DNA of 64,000 nt, taken from the NCBI RefSeq assembly GCF_003265355.1, contig NZ_QFRW01000331.1, forward strand, positions 1 to 64,000. The letters are read 5' to 3'. A program made the translations under genes and the position numbers. This stretch comes from Glycomyces dulcitolivorans. GTDB taxonomy: Bacteria > Actinomycetota > Actinomycetes > Mycobacteriales > Micromonosporaceae. Below the pieces are notes generated by a model. It ran no database searches and was not told the origin of the DNA. It saw only the letters and a list, made by a program, of their open reading frames with translations. How positions within the stretch are numbered: position 1 is the first letter of the stretch; the number at the start of each line of letters is the position of its first letter. Positions 27,905-37,017 of the stretch are shown one piece after another.

Positions 27905-28951
27905 CTAGAGCTTCTCGGCGCCCGCGGTGGCCGGGACGTGCTGCTCGGCCTCGGCCTCGGCGAACAGCTCCTTCCAGGTCTTGCCCTCGCGGCGCAGGAT
28001 GATCGCGTTGGCGACGACGACCAGGGTCAGGACGCCGGCGATGACGCCCAGGGAGAGCGCGGTCGGGATCTCGGGGATCGAGTCGATGTGCTCGCCGCCG
28101 TTGATGAACGGCAGCTGGTTCTCGTGCAGGCCGTGCAGGACGAGCTTGACGCCGATCCAGCCCAGGATCGCGGCCAGGCCCAGCGAGAGGCCCTTGAGCG
28201 ACTTGAGCAGGGCCGCCAGCAGGAAGTACAGCTGGCGCAGGCCCATGAGCGCGAAGATCGTGGCGGTGAAGACCAGGTAGGGCTCCTGGGTCAGGCCGAA
28301 GATCGCCGGGATCGAGTCGAGGGCGAACAGGATGTCGGTCGAGCCGATCGCGAGCATCGCCAGCAGCAGCGGCGTGACGTACTTGACGCCGTTGATGCGG
28401 GTCGAGAGCTTGCCGCCGTCGTAGTCGGGGGCCACGCGCAGGCGCGACTCGGCGAAGCGCATGAACCCGTTCTGCGGCATGTCCTCGTCGTGGCCGCCCT
28501 TGTCGCGCAGCTGGCCCCACGCGGTCCAGATGAGGATCGCGCCGAAGATGAGGAAGACCCAGCTGAAGCGCTCGATGAGGACCGAGCCGACCGCGATGAA
28601 CCCGCCGCGCAGGATGATCGACAGGACGATGCCCACCAGCAGCACCCGGGACTGGAGCGCGTCGGGGACCTTGAAGGACTGGATGATCAGCAGGAAGACG
28701 AAGAGGTTGTCGACCGAGAGCGCCAGTTCGGTGAGGTAGCCGGCGTAGAACTCGCCGCCGAACTGGGGGCCTTCAGTGATGAGGATGAGCGCGCCGAACA
28801 GCAGTGCCGCGCCGACGTAGACGCCGGCCCACGTCGCCGATTCCTTCGTGGAGAGTTTGTGGGGGTTGCGGACCGCCATCACCAGGTCGAACACGACGAC
28901 TGAGGCGAGACCGATCATGGTCAGCGCCCAGGCCCAGGCCGGGAGTTCCAA
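27905..28951 (-). CDS. TerC-family membrane protein, probable Mn2+ exporter
   Basis: This integral membrane protein has 348 residues and about nine helices. TerC/Alx signatures are AGYLTELALSVDNLFVFLLI and IGSTDILFALDSIPAIFGLT, whose Asp and Asn residues are thought to bind the ion. The TTG at 28951 follows AAGGAAGG. Alx and Bacillus YkoY/YceF relatives move Mn2+ (MeeF/MeeY help load exoenzymes) and are controlled by Mn2+ riboswitches. The upstream region here has the marks of that riboswitch, which supports Mn2+ rather than tellurite as substrate. Confidence 0.92.
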   Translation of the reverse strand: MELPAWAWALTMIGLASVVVFDLVMAVRNPHKLSTKESATWAGVYVGAALLFGALILITEGPQFGGEFYAGYLTELALSVDNLFVFLLIIQSFKVPDALQSRVLLVGIVLSIILRGGFIAVGSVLIERFSWVFLIFGAILIWTAWGQLRDKGGHDEDMPQNGFMRFAESRLRVAPDYDGGKLSTRINGVKYVTPLLLAMLAIGSTDILFALDSIPAIFGLTQEPYLVFTATIFALMGLRQLYFLLAALLKSLKGLSLGLAAILGWIGVKLVLHGLHENQLPFINGGEHIDSIPEIPTALSLGVIAGVLTLVVVANAIILRREGKTWKELFAEAEAEQHVPATAGAEKL

Positions 28952-28984
28952 TGTGTTGCCTTCCTTGACATCTGGAGGGTCACA

Positions 28985-29088
28985 TGGTCTCTCCCGATCC
29001 TGACGGACCAGCGTCACCGGGGACCGATGGCGGTCCCGTGCATTGACGACGACGCTAACAGCGCTTGGCGCTGCGGGATACTCCCCAC
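28985..29088 (-). ncRNA. yybP-ykoY (Mn2+) riboswitch candidate upstream of terC
   Basis: Read on the minus strand, the leader contains GGGGAGTA (29086-29079), the conserved 5' loop of the yybP-ykoY class. Paired segments follow, including GGGACCGCCATCGGTCCCC, and then GGGAGAGACC (28995-28986), matching the conserved 3' GAGACC element. About 35 bases separate the end from the terC TTG, including its ribosome site. The downstream gene is TerC, the commonest partner of this riboswitch. Boundaries and the closing stem are approximate. Confidence 0.72.
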
Positions 29089-29220
29089 ATACCTGATTTT
29101 GAACAGACGCGACTATTCTGCCTGCCGGAATCCGACTTGTCACCAGTCAGATTTGTGACTTCTCTCTCGACAGTACCGCGGGTGCACGGAGTGTGAGGAA
29201 TCCTGTGGGAGGCTCCGCGC

Positions 29221-29511
29221 ATGGTTCTGGAAGTCGCTGAAATCAAGATCACCCCCGGCCAGGAGGACGCCTTCAAGGAGGCGTACCGCACCGCCCGCAC
29301 CTTCGTCGAGGTCTCCCCCGGTCTGCGCTCGATGCGCATGACCCAGGGCGTGGAGAACCCGGGCCGCTTCGTGCTCCTCATCGAGTGGGACTCCGTCGAG
29401 GCCCACGAGCAGGGCTTCCGCGAGACCGACCGGTTCCCCAAGTGGCGCGAGGCGATCGGCCCGTTCTTCGCAGCACCGCCGTTCGTCGAGCACGTCGCCG
29501 ACATCGACTAA
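29221..29511 (+). CDS. ABM-domain (antibiotic biosynthesis monooxygenase-like) protein
   Basis: The single-domain dimeric alpha/beta-barrel protein has 96 residues. VLEVAEIKITPGQEDAFKEA, FVEVSPGLRSMRMTQGVENP and FVLLIEWDSVEAHEQGFRET follow the ABM pattern. GGGAGG lies seven bases before the ATG. Such small proteins include quinone monooxygenases and heme-degrading enzymes, but no diagnostic heme or quinone residues can be named here. It is divergent from terC, whose riboswitch lies in the intervening gap. Confidence 0.8.
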   Translation: MVLEVAEIKITPGQEDAFKEAYRTARTFVEVSPGLRSMRMTQGVENPGRFVLLIEWDSVEAHEQGFRETDRFPKWREAIGPFFAAPPFVEHVADID

Positions 29512-29524
29512 AAGTATAGTCAAC

Positions 29525-29580
29525 GATACTCTTTCAAGATACAGTATACTCTTGTAGAGTACCGTTTTCTATACTCTTCA
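29525..29580. promoter_or_regulatory. AT-rich repeat cluster before the ATPase gene
   Basis: The octamer ATACTCTT occurs three times, starting at 29526, 29546 and 29571. An inverted form AAGTATAG lies near 29512. Around the middle copy, TACTCT (29547-29552) pairs with AGAGTA (29556-29561) over TGT. The stretch is far more AT-rich than anything around it. The last copy ends just before the AGGAGG ribosome site, so it probably forms the promoter/operator of the ATPase gene. Confidence 0.55.
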
Positions 29581-29590
29581 GGAGGCGTGG

Positions 29591-31006
29591 ATGGAGTTCT
29601 TCGGCCGCGAGCGCGAGCTCGCCCAGCTCCGGCGCACCTGGGACGCCGTCGAGGACGGCGGCACCGGGCAGTGCCTGATCATCCGCGGCCGCCGCCGCGT
29701 CGGCAAGTCGCGGCTCATCGAGGAGTTCCTGCGCCGCACCGACGCGCCCTCGGCGTACTTCACCGCCTCCGGGATCCCCCCGGCGCTGGAGCTCTACGAC
29801 TTCACGCAGGTCGTCCTCGCCTCCGACCTCCCCGAGGCCGACGTCTTCGAGACCCCGCCGCCCACCTGGCACAGCGCCATGCAGCTGCTGGCGCAGATCC
29901 TCCCCGCCGACCGCCCCAGCATCGTCGTCCTCGACGAGCTCCCGTACCTCACCGAGCAGGTGCCCGGCTTCGAAGGCACGCTCCAGACGGTGTGGGACCG
30001 GGTCATGTCCCGCAAGCCGGTGCTGCTCCTGCTGGTGGGCTCGGACCTGTCGATCATGAACGCGCTCAACACCTATGAGCGCCCGTTCTACCAGCGCGGC
30101 AACCCGTTCCTCATCGAGCCGCTGACCCCGGCCGACGTGCAGGACATGACCGGACTGTCGCCCGCGCAGGCGATCGACGCGCACCTGGTCACCGGCGGGA
30201 TGCCGCGCCTGTGCCTCCAGTGGCCGAAGGGGGCGAACCTGGACGGGTTCCTCCAGTCGGCACTGGCCGACCCGGTCGGCCCGTTCATCACCCTGGGCGA
30301 ACTCACGCTCGCCGGAGAGTTCCCGCCCGAAGCCCATGCCCCCCATGTGCTCGCGTCGATCGCGTCGGGCGAGCGGACGTTCACCTCGATCCTCGGCGAC
30401 GTCGACATCAGCCGCATGACCCTCTCGCGCGCGCTCGCGATCCTGGTGGAGAAGGGCATCGTGGCGGCCGAGACGCCGCTGTCGGCCAAGCCCTCCAAGG
30501 AGACCCGCTACCGGATCACCGATTCCTACCTGCGGTTCTGGCTGGGCCTGGTGCGCCCGTTGCTGGGCGTGATCGAGCGCGGCAGGTCCGACCGCGCCCA
30601 GCGACGCATCGAGGCGAGCTGGCCTTCGTGGCGCGGCCGGGTGGTCGAGCCCCTGGTCCGCGAGTCACTGGCCCGGCTGGTGCCGGTCGAGGGCGCCGAC
30701 TGGTGCGACCCGGACGCGGCGGTGGAGGTCGGCGGCTACTGGACGCGGTCGAACGACGTGGAGATCGACCTCGTCGGCGCCGACCGGCGCCCGGTCGCCA
30801 AGCGCGTCGGGTACCTGGGGTCGGTCAAATGGCACGAGACCGCCCCGTTGGCGCGCAAGGACTTCACGGCGCTGGCCGCCGCGGCGACCCGGGTGCCCGG
30901 GGCCGGCGCGGAGACGCCGCTGATCGGCGTCTCGCGCGCCCGCTCGGAGACCGGCCCGTGGTCGGCGGTGTTCTGCGCCGAGGACCTGGTGAACGCCTGG
31001 CGGTAG
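29591..31006 (+). CDS. archaeal-type P-loop ATPase (ATPase_2 with DUF234-like C-terminus)
   Basis: The 471-residue protein starts MEFFGRERELAQLRRTWDAV. The P-loop IIRGRRRVGKSRLIEEFLRR (about 30-49), Walker B SIVVLDELPYL and sensor-like LLLLVGSDLSIMNAL follow. A winged-helix part (SRMTLSRALAILVEKGIVAA) and a DUF234-type nuclease-like C-terminus complete it (YRITDSYLRFWLGLVRP, then a NDVEIDLVGAD stretch with acidic residues). These ATPases are scattered in bacteria and archaea and often behave as mobile accessory genes. It is isolated between ABM and uvrB, with its own unusual AT-rich promoter. Biological role unknown; defence or DNA transactions are guesses. Confidence 0.88.
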   Translation: MEFFGRERELAQLRRTWDAVEDGGTGQCLIIRGRRRVGKSRLIEEFLRRTDAPSAYFTASGIPPALELYDFTQVVLASDLPEADVFETPPPTWHSAMQLLAQILPADRPSIVVLDELPYLTEQVPGFEGTLQTVWDRVMSRKPVLLLLVGSDLSIMNALNTYERPFYQRGNPFLIEPLTPADVQDMTGLSPAQAIDAHLVTGGMPRLCLQWPKGANLDGFLQSALADPVGPFITLGELTLAGEFPPEAHAPHVLASIASGERTFTSILGDVDISRMTLSRALAILVEKGIVAAETPLSAKPSKETRYRITDSYLRFWLGLVRPLLGVIERGRSDRAQRRIEASWPSWRGRVVEPLVRESLARLVPVEGADWCDPDAAVEVGGYWTRSNDVEIDLVGADRRPVAKRVGYLGSVKWHETAPLARKDFTALAAAATRVPGAGAETPLIGVSRARSETGPWSAVFCAEDLVNAWR

Positions 31007-31010
31007 GCGC

Positions 31011-33068
31011 TCAGCCGCCGGCCTGCTCGATCTCGCGCAGCTCGCGCTTGAGGTCGGCGATCTCGTCGCGGTAGGCCGCGGCCAGTTCGAAGCGCAGTTC
31101 GCGTGCGGCCGTGAGCATCTGCTCGTTGCGTTCGTCGATCTGCTGGAGGATCTCCGAGCGGACCTTGCCCGCGCCCTTGGTGTTCGCGGCTTTGCCGCGG
31201 ACGGGGCGTTCGGCGGCGACGAGCTTCGCGGTCTCGGCCGCGGAGTCGTAGAGGTCCTCCATGATGTCGCCGATGCGCTTGCGCAGCGGCTGCGGGTCGA
31301 TGCCGTGCGCGGTGTTGTAGGCGACCTGCTTCTCGCGGCGCCGGTCGGTCTCGTCGAGCGCGGCCTTCATGGAGTCGGTGAGGTTGTCGGCGTACATGAG
31401 CACGGTGCCCGAGACGTTGCGGGCGGCTCGGCCGATGGTCTGAATCAGCGAGGTCGCCGAGCGCAGGAACCCCTCCTTGTCGGCGTCGAGGATCGCCACG
31501 AGCGAGACCTCGGGCAGGTCGAGGCCCTCGCGGAGGAGGTTGATGCCGACCAGGACGTCGTAGTCGCCGCGGCGCAGCTCCCCGAGCAGTTCGATGCGGC
31601 GCAGGGTCTCGACCTCGGAGTGCAGGTAGCGGACGCGGATGCCGTTGTCGAGGAAGTAGTCGGTGAGGTCCTCGGCCATCTTCTTGGTGAGGGTGGTGAC
31701 CAGGACGCGCTCGTCCTTCTTGGCCCGCTCGCGGATCTCGTGCATGAGGTCGTCGATCTGGCCCTTGGTGGGCCGGACCTCCACGTGCGGGTCGATCAGG
31801 CCGGTGGGGCGGATGACCTGCTCGACGAACTTGCCGTTCGTCTCGGCCATCTCCCATTTGCCGGGGGTGGCCGAGAGGTACACGCTCTGGCCGACCCGCT
31901 CGCGGAACTCGTCGAACCGCAGGGGCCGGTTGTCCTGGGCGCTGGGGAGGCGGAAGCCGTGGTCGACGAGGTTGCGCTTGCGGGAGGCGTCGCCTTCGGA
32001 CATGGCGCCGATCTGGGGGACGGTCTGGTGGGACTCGTCGATGATCGTGACGAAGTCGGAGGGGAAGTAGTCCAGGAGCGTGTGCGGCGGCGACCCGGCC
32101 GGGCGGCCGTCGATGTGCCGCGAGTAGTTCTCGATGCCGTTGCAGGTGCCGGTCTGCTTCATGTTCTCCAGGTCGAAGACGGTGCGCATGCGCAGCCGCT
32201 GGGCCTCCAGGAGCTTGCCCTGGCCTTCGAGTTCGGCCAGGCGCTCTTCGAGTTCGACCTCGATGTCGCCGATGGCGCGCTTCATGCGGGCGTCGCCGGT
32301 GGCGTAGTGGGAGCCGGGGAAGATCAGGACCCGGTCGACCTCGCGGATGACGTCGCCGGTGATGGGGTGCAGGTAGTAGAGCCGGTCGATCTCCTCGCCG
32401 AACATCTCGATGCGGATCGCGAGCTCTTCGTAGGCGGGGATGATCTCGATGGTGTCGCCGCGGACGCGGAAGGTGCCGCGGGTGAAGGCGATGTCGTTGC
32501 GGGCGTACTGGACGTCGACGAGGCGGCGCAGCAGCTTGTCGCGGTCCCACTCCTGGCCGACGGCGACCTCGGTGGCCTGTTCGAGGTACTCGGCGGGGGT
32601 GGCCAGGCCGTAGATCGCCGAGACGGTGGCGACGACGACCACGTCGCGCCGCGTCAGCAGCGAGTAGGTGGCGCGGTGGCGCAGGCGCTCGACCTCCTCG
32701 TTGATCGAGGCGTCCTTCTCGATGTAGGTGTCGGTCTGGGCGACGTACGCCTCGGGCTGGTAGTAGTCGTAGTAGGAGACGTAGTACTCGACGGCGTTGT
32801 TGGGCAGCAGCTCGCGGAACTCCTTGGCCAGCTGCGCGGCGAGGGTCTTGTTGTGGGCCATGACCAGGGCCGGGCGCTGGAGCTTCTCGATCAGCCACGC
32901 CGAGGTCGCGGACTTGCCGGTGCCGGTGGCGCCCAGCAGCACGGTGTCCCTCTCGCCCGAGCCCACCCGTTCGGCCAGCTGCGCGATCGCGGTCGGCTGG
33001 TCTCCGGAGGGCTGGTACTCGCTGACCACCTCGAAGCGCCCGTCGGCGCGGGGAATATCGAATGCCAC
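31011..33068 (-). CDS. uvrB: excinuclease ABC subunit B
   Basis: This is the UvrB helicase-like damage-verification subunit, with 685 residues. Features are [17 protein letters not shown], Walker [15 protein letters not shown], the beta-hairpin region [20 protein letters not shown], the DEAD-type IIDESHQT, motif VI-type TIGRAARN and a C-terminal UVR coiled coil ([20 protein letters not shown]). The GTG at 33068 gives the family start [20 protein letters not shown]; no convincing ribosome site is seen. It is convergent with the ATPase gene, only four bases apart. Confidence 0.97.
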   Translation of the reverse strand: MAFDIPRADGRFEVVSEYQPSGDQPTAIAQLAERVGSGERDTVLLGATGTGKSATSAWLIEKLQRPALVMAHNKTLAAQLAKEFRELLPNNAVEYYVSYYDYYQPEAYVAQTDTYIEKDASINEEVERLRHRATYSLLTRRDVVVVATVSAIYGLATPAEYLEQATEVAVGQEWDRDKLLRRLVDVQYARNDIAFTRGTFRVRGDTIEIIPAYEELAIRIEMFGEEIDRLYYLHPITGDVIREVDRVLIFPGSHYATGDARMKRAIGDIEVELEERLAELEGQGKLLEAQRLRMRTVFDLENMKQTGTCNGIENYSRHIDGRPAGSPPHTLLDYFPSDFVTIIDESHQTVPQIGAMSEGDASRKRNLVDHGFRLPSAQDNRPLRFDEFRERVGQSVYLSATPGKWEMAETNGKFVEQVIRPTGLIDPHVEVRPTKGQIDDLMHEIRERAKKDERVLVTTLTKKMAEDLTDYFLDNGIRVRYLHSEVETLRRIELLGELRRGDYDVLVGINLLREGLDLPEVSLVAILDADKEGFLRSATSLIQTIGRAARNVSGTVLMYADNLTDSMKAALDETDRRREKQVAYNTAHGIDPQPLRKRIGDIMEDLYDSAAETAKLVAAERPVRGKAANTKGAGKVRSEILQQIDERNEQMLTAARELRFELAAAYRDEIADLKRELREIEQAGG

Positions 33069-33146
33069 GGCCCAACGGTAACCCCGGGGTCCGACACTCT
33101 CGGGCTCCGGCGGTGACTTTTCCGGTTCCGACTCGTTGGTCCCTGC

Positions 33147-34568
33147 GTGAGCTCCACTACCTCGATTCCATTCAAATCGGCCCTGATGTGGGTCGTCGCC
33201 ATCATCGCCGCGGTCGCCGTGGCCGGCTGGTTCGCCGTCTCGTGCAGCCCCGGCAACTCGCAGGCCGAGCGGCCCGTCAGCGACGAGGAGGCCGCGCTGC
33301 TGGCGGGCATGCGCCAGAAGAACCACGAGGCCGCGCCGGTCGCGCTGCGGATGAGCCTGCCGGTCGAGGGTGAGACGCTCACCGTCGACGGCTACCTGGA
33401 CTGGCAGGTCCCCATGGCCTACGCGCGCGTCCCCGACGGGGCCGGCGGGTACGAACTCGTCCAGGCCGTCCCGGGGCTGATCGCCACCAGCGCCGACGAC
33501 GAGCCCGCGTTCGCCGAGGTCCGCGTCCCCGAGGACGGCTGGACGACCCGGGCGATGCTCTCGGGCGCCGGTACGCAGCTGGAGACGACCCTGGACATCC
33601 TGGTGTCCTCCCTGTTCACGCTGACCGCCGAGGCGGCCGACGACCCGGCGAAGCTCGCCGAGGACGCGGTCTGGCGCGAGGAGGGCATCATCGACGGGGA
33701 AGCGGTCGACTCGTTCCGCGCCCCGATCATGGTCGAGACCGATGAGCAGGCCAGCGAGAGCGCGGCCCCCGAGGCGGCCCCGGAGGCCCTGTACTCGCTC
33801 GACGGCGACGGGAACCTGCGCCGCTTCCAGGTCAACACCGGCGCCGAGAACCTCTCGGCGGTCGACTTCCTGCGCGAGGTGTCCTTCGACGCCGCCGGCC
33901 TGGTCCCCGTCGACCTGCTCGGCGGTCCGCAGATCGCCCCCGAGGCGGTCGACGAGGACCTGGCCGGGACGATCGCGGACCTGCGCGCGAAGAACTGGTC
34001 CGAGTCCGCCGAGGTCGCCCTCAGCGTCCCGGTCGGCGACGACCAGGTCGCGACCGGTACCGGGTCGGTCGACTGGCGGACCATGACCGCGTACCTGCAC
34101 CTGAGCGACGCGAACGGGCAGCGGCTGCTGCTGGCGCGCCCCGGCGGGTTCGCGACCCTCGCGGTCGAGGACGGCGAGCTGCCCGAGACGCCGCCGACCG
34201 AGGGCTGGGAGATCCACGAGCTCACCGACGAGGACGTCTCGTCGAGTTTCGGAGCGGTCGAATCGCTGGTGTACCGGCTGCTCGAGATGGCCGCCGAGGA
34301 GAGCGACGACGAGGACGCGATCGCCGAGCAGGCCTGGCTGCTGCGCACCGACGGGACCGAGGACGAGCCGGTGTCGATCGTCGAGTTCCCCGTCAACGGC
34401 GACGCCGCGGCCGAACCGGGCCGCTCGGCGTACCGCTACCACGTCGCCGACGAGCGCCTGACCGAAGTGGAGATGATGACCTACTACGGGGTCGCCAGCG
34501 CCGACGTCGACTACGAGGACTACCCGATGGTGCCGGTCCCGGCCGCCGTCGAGGAGCGGATCGGCTGA
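33147..34568 (+). CDS. membrane-anchored extracytoplasmic protein with internal duplication
   Basis: The 473-residue protein starts with one helix ([20 protein letters not shown], about 12-31). A single Cys follows (VSCSPGNS), resembling but not fitting a strict lipobox. Two similar halves follow: [20 protein letters not shown] and, about 235 residues later, [20 protein letters not shown]. Each half is followed by a Tyr-rich strand and an acidic helix ending in AxxAW(R/L). No family is recognised. It is divergent from uvrB and ends at a strong terminator. Confidence 0.72.
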   Translation: MSSTTSIPFKSALMWVVAIIAAVAVAGWFAVSCSPGNSQAERPVSDEEAALLAGMRQKNHEAAPVALRMSLPVEGETLTVDGYLDWQVPMAYARVPDGAGGYELVQAVPGLIATSADDEPAFAEVRVPEDGWTTRAMLSGAGTQLETTLDILVSSLFTLTAEAADDPAKLAEDAVWREEGIIDGEAVDSFRAPIMVETDEQASESAAPEAAPEALYSLDGDGNLRRFQVNTGAENLSAVDFLREVSFDAAGLVPVDLLGGPQIAPEAVDEDLAGTIADLRAKNWSESAEVALSVPVGDDQVATGTGSVDWRTMTAYLHLSDANGQRLLLARPGGFATLAVEDGELPETPPTEGWEIHELTDEDVSSSFGAVESLVYRLLEMAAEESDDEDAIAEQAWLLRTDGTEDEPVSIVEFPVNGDAAAEPGRSAYRYHVADERLTEVEMMTYYGVASADVDYEDYPMVPVPAAVEERIG

Positions 34569-34587
34569 GCCGCAAGGACAACGCCGC

Positions 34588-34611
34588 GGGCCCGGTCGAT
34601 CGACCGGGCCC
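34588..34611. terminator. terminator after the duplicated-domain gene
   Basis: This is a 24-base perfect palindrome made of GGGCCCGGTCGA and its complement. As RNA it forms a stem of ten or eleven pairs with a tiny loop. It lies between convergent genes and serves both. Confidence 0.75.
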
Positions 34612-34626
34612 GTCGTGCGTCAGGCG

Positions 34627-35487
34627 TCAGACGGCGCGCTGCGCCTCCAGGCGGCTGAGGGTCGCGAACAGGTGCGTGCGGGCCTCCTCGGGCAGCTCGC
34701 GGTTCTCCACCCAGTCGAGGAGGATCTTGTAGGCGGCGCGGACGCGCAGCAGGACCAGTTCGGCCGCGGCGGTGATGCGCCGGATCCACGGGGCCTCGGC
34801 GGAGCCGACGATCTGCCACAGCACCTCGACCGCGGCGGTCCGGTTGACCGGCGCCCAGGCCCGGACGGCTTCGAGGCGCACCCCGAAGCTGACCTCGGCG
34901 TCGGTGGCGAGGGCCTTGATGGACTCCTCGGAGTCGCGCGGGGCCAGCGGCTTGAGCGCGACGGCCGCGCGCAGGCGGCATTCGGCGTCGACGGCGGAGC
35001 GGGCGATGACCAGGACGGCGAGGCGCTGCTGGGTCTCGTCGGCGATCAGCCGTGCGGCCGTGAGGCGCGCGAAGGGGTCGTTGCCGCCGTCGAGGGCGAA
35101 CAGGAACAGGGCCTCGACCGCGGCCGCGGGTTCGCAGCGGCGGTACTCCTCGGCCATGGCGAGCCGGTGGCCCTGGTCGCGGTAGCGGTCCTGGATGGTG
35201 TTGCGCAGCGTCCACCGCGAGACCTCGTCGGCGCCGGGGCCGTGGGCCAGGTCGTGGACGGCGCGGTCGCGGTCCTCGCTGTTCTGCTTGGCGTCGAGGA
35301 TCGCGGCGCGCGCGTCGCGCTGGACGTCGCGCGGGTCCTTGATCTTCGTGTCGATGTGCCGGCATTCGGACCGGGCGTTCTTGCGGCCGAGGCCGATGCG
35401 GCCGAGCACGCCGGCCGCGGGGCGGCGCTTGGCGTGGCGCGAGCCCGGCCGGGGGCCGGGGGTCGATGGATTGAGTGGTGAATCCAT
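34627..35487 (-). CDS. helical-repeat protein of unknown function
   Basis: The protein has 286 residues. A basic Pro-rich start (about 1-45) leads into an all-helical body with HEAT-like spacing of Ala/Leu/Arg (for example RLTAARLIADETQQRLAVLV and EVSFGVRLEAVRAWAPVNRT). There are no membrane helices, signal or catalytic motifs. The ATG at 35487 has only a weak GAGAAAG upstream. It may be a scaffold protein. The 259-base gap upstream is AT-richer than average and holds only the hairpin at 35697. Confidence 0.68.
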   Translation of the reverse strand: MDSPLNPSTPGPRPGSRHAKRRPAAGVLGRIGLGRKNARSECRHIDTKIKDPRDVQRDARAAILDAKQNSEDRDRAVHDLAHGPGADEVSRWTLRNTIQDRYRDQGHRLAMAEEYRRCEPAAAVEALFLFALDGGNDPFARLTAARLIADETQQRLAVLVIARSAVDAECRLRAAVALKPLAPRDSEESIKALATDAEVSFGVRLEAVRAWAPVNRTAAVEVLWQIVGSAEAPWIRRITAAAELVLLRVRAAYKILLDWVENRELPEEARTHLFATLSRLEAQRAV

Positions 35488-35696
35488 TGTGGTGGGAATG
35501 CTTTCTCTACTCGATCAAGCTGATTGACATCGGCGTGCGAACTGCCGCAGCTCGCCGCCGAGATGGGATGGGTGTCGTCGAACGACTCGTCGAACGCGAC
35601 TGTTCAGCGTATCAGAATCGGGCACCGGGCATCATACCTGCAATTCCGTCAACTTACTGATACGTCGAGTGACATACGGGGCGACCGGAGACGACT

Positions 35697-35725
35697 CCGG
35701 GCCCGCGGCGTCGCCGCGGGCCCGG
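35697..35725. terminator. hairpin downstream of coaE
   Basis: CCGGGCCCGCGGC (35697-35709) pairs perfectly with GCCGCGGGCCCGG (35713-35725) over a three-base loop, 22 bases past the coaE stop on the minus strand. Confidence 0.85.
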
Positions 35726-35746
35726 TATGTCTCTATTGGACGGTTG

Positions 35747-36937
35747 TCAGCAGAGCGGCGCGTGCCACCCGTGCTCGGCGGCCCAGGCGTTCGCGCGCGG
35801 CCAGCCCTCCGCGTCGAACCAGGGCTCCTTGGCCTCGGCGTAGTCGGTGACCGAGTCGGCGCTGGCGGCGAGCACGCCCTTGGCCTGGGCGTAGTCGGCC
35901 CGCGCCTGGGCGTCGGCGCGCAGCCAGTCGCGGAACAGCAGCGCGAACCGCTGGCCGGGCGTGTCGATCGAGCGGAAGTGGATGTGCGCGACGTTGCCGG
36001 GATCGGCGTAGCCGTACAGGCGCTTCTCCCACTGGGCGAGGTCCGGGTGCTCCGGTTTGGGCGAGTCGAAGCCCACCCCGCCGTAGAACCCGGCGTCGCC
36101 GAGCGCTTCGGCGAAGGCGTCCACGACGTGCAGGGACACGACGGTCACCTGGATGTCGACGACGTCCTTGGCGGGCAGGTTCGCCACGGCCGTGGAGCCG
36201 ACGTGGTCGATGCGGACCGCGCTGGGGCCCATGACGCGGCGCAGGCGCGCGGCCAGGTGCTCGAAGCGGCGGAACCAGGCCGGGTCGGACTCGACGAACT
36301 GGAGCTTCTCGGGCCGGCGCTCGGCGTGCCCGTGCTGGAGGTTCTCGGCGAACGGCTTGATCCGCTCGTCCCACAGCAGCGCGACGCGCCGCTCCAGCTC
36401 GTGGACGTCGTCGCCGTTGGACAGGACCACGTCGCACACTTCGCGGCGGTCGGCGTCGGAGGCCTGGGCGTCGATCCTTCGGAGGGCGTCGGCGCGGTCG
36501 AGACCGCGCGCGGCGAGCCGTTCGAGCCGGAGCTCTCGCGGCGCTTCCACGTCGATGTTGAGGTGGAAGCCGGGCGCCTGGCCGGTTTCGGCCAGGAGCG
36601 GGATGTCTTGGACGACGATGGCGTCCTCGGGCAGGGAATCGGTGATCTCGCGGGCCCGGGCGCGGACGCGCGGGTGGACGATCGCTTCGAGCTCGGCCCT
36701 GGCGGGCGGCGAGTTGAAGACGATCGAGGCGAGTTTCGCGCGGTCGAGCGCGCCCTCCGGGGTCAAGACCTCGGGGCCGAAGCGTGAGACGACTGCGGCC
36801 AGGCCCTCCGTATCGGGGGCCACGACTTCGCGGGAGAGGGCGTCGGCGTCGATGACGCTCGCCCCGAGCTGCGACAGCTTCTGCGCGACCGTGCTCTTAC
36901 CGGCTCCGATGCCACCGGTCAATGCGACTTTAAGCAC
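35747..36937 (-). CDS. coaE: dephospho-CoA kinase fused to a GrpB/UPF0157 domain
   Basis: This enzyme performs the last step of coenzyme A synthesis. Residues 1-200 are CoaE, with P-loop LTGGIGAGKSTVAQKL, ASVIDADALSREVV and IVVQDIPLLAETG. Residues from about 210 form a GrpB domain (VRIDHVGSTAVANLPAKDVV and AHIHFRS), a nucleotidyltransferase-like fold. The same fusion is found in mycobacteria (Rv1631), where the second domain affects solubility or activity. It is preceded by rpsA with a terminator between, so it probably has its own promoter. Confidence 0.95.
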   Translation of the reverse strand: MLKVALTGGIGAGKSTVAQKLSQLGASVIDADALSREVVAPDTEGLAAVVSRFGPEVLTPEGALDRAKLASIVFNSPPARAELEAIVHPRVRARAREITDSLPEDAIVVQDIPLLAETGQAPGFHLNIDVEAPRELRLERLAARGLDRADALRRIDAQASDADRREVCDVVLSNGDDVHELERRVALLWDERIKPFAENLQHGHAERRPEKLQFVESDPAWFRRFEHLAARLRRVMGPSAVRIDHVGSTAVANLPAKDVVDIQVTVVSLHVVDAFAEALGDAGFYGGVGFDSPKPEHPDLAQWEKRLYGYADPGNVAHIHFRSIDTPGQRFALLFRDWLRADAQARADYAQAKGVLAASADSVTDYAEAKEPWFDAEGWPRANAWAAEHGWHAPLC

Positions 36938-36950
36938 AACTAAAACACTA

Positions 36951-36979
36951 CCCGCCCCAGGCGAACAGCCTGGGACGGG
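36951..36979 (-). terminator. rpsA terminator
   Basis: On the minus strand CCCGTCCCAGGC and GCCTGGGGCGGG pair (12 base pairs, one wobble) over TGTTC, followed by TAGTGTTTTAG, a modest U-run. It is 39 bases after the rpsA stop. Confidence 0.8.
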
Positions 36980-37017
36980 CAGTGGTCGTTCAGTTGAAAG
37001 AGTGACGCCAGAAGGTG

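Noticed and set aside
27905-28951. Tellurite-resistance locus, from the name TerC
   Set aside because: No other ter genes are nearby and the riboswitch-like leader points to manganese.
29591-31006. Part of a multi-gene defence island
   Set aside because: The ATPase stands alone between an ABM gene and uvrB. No nuclease, methylase, integrase or other defence genes flank it.
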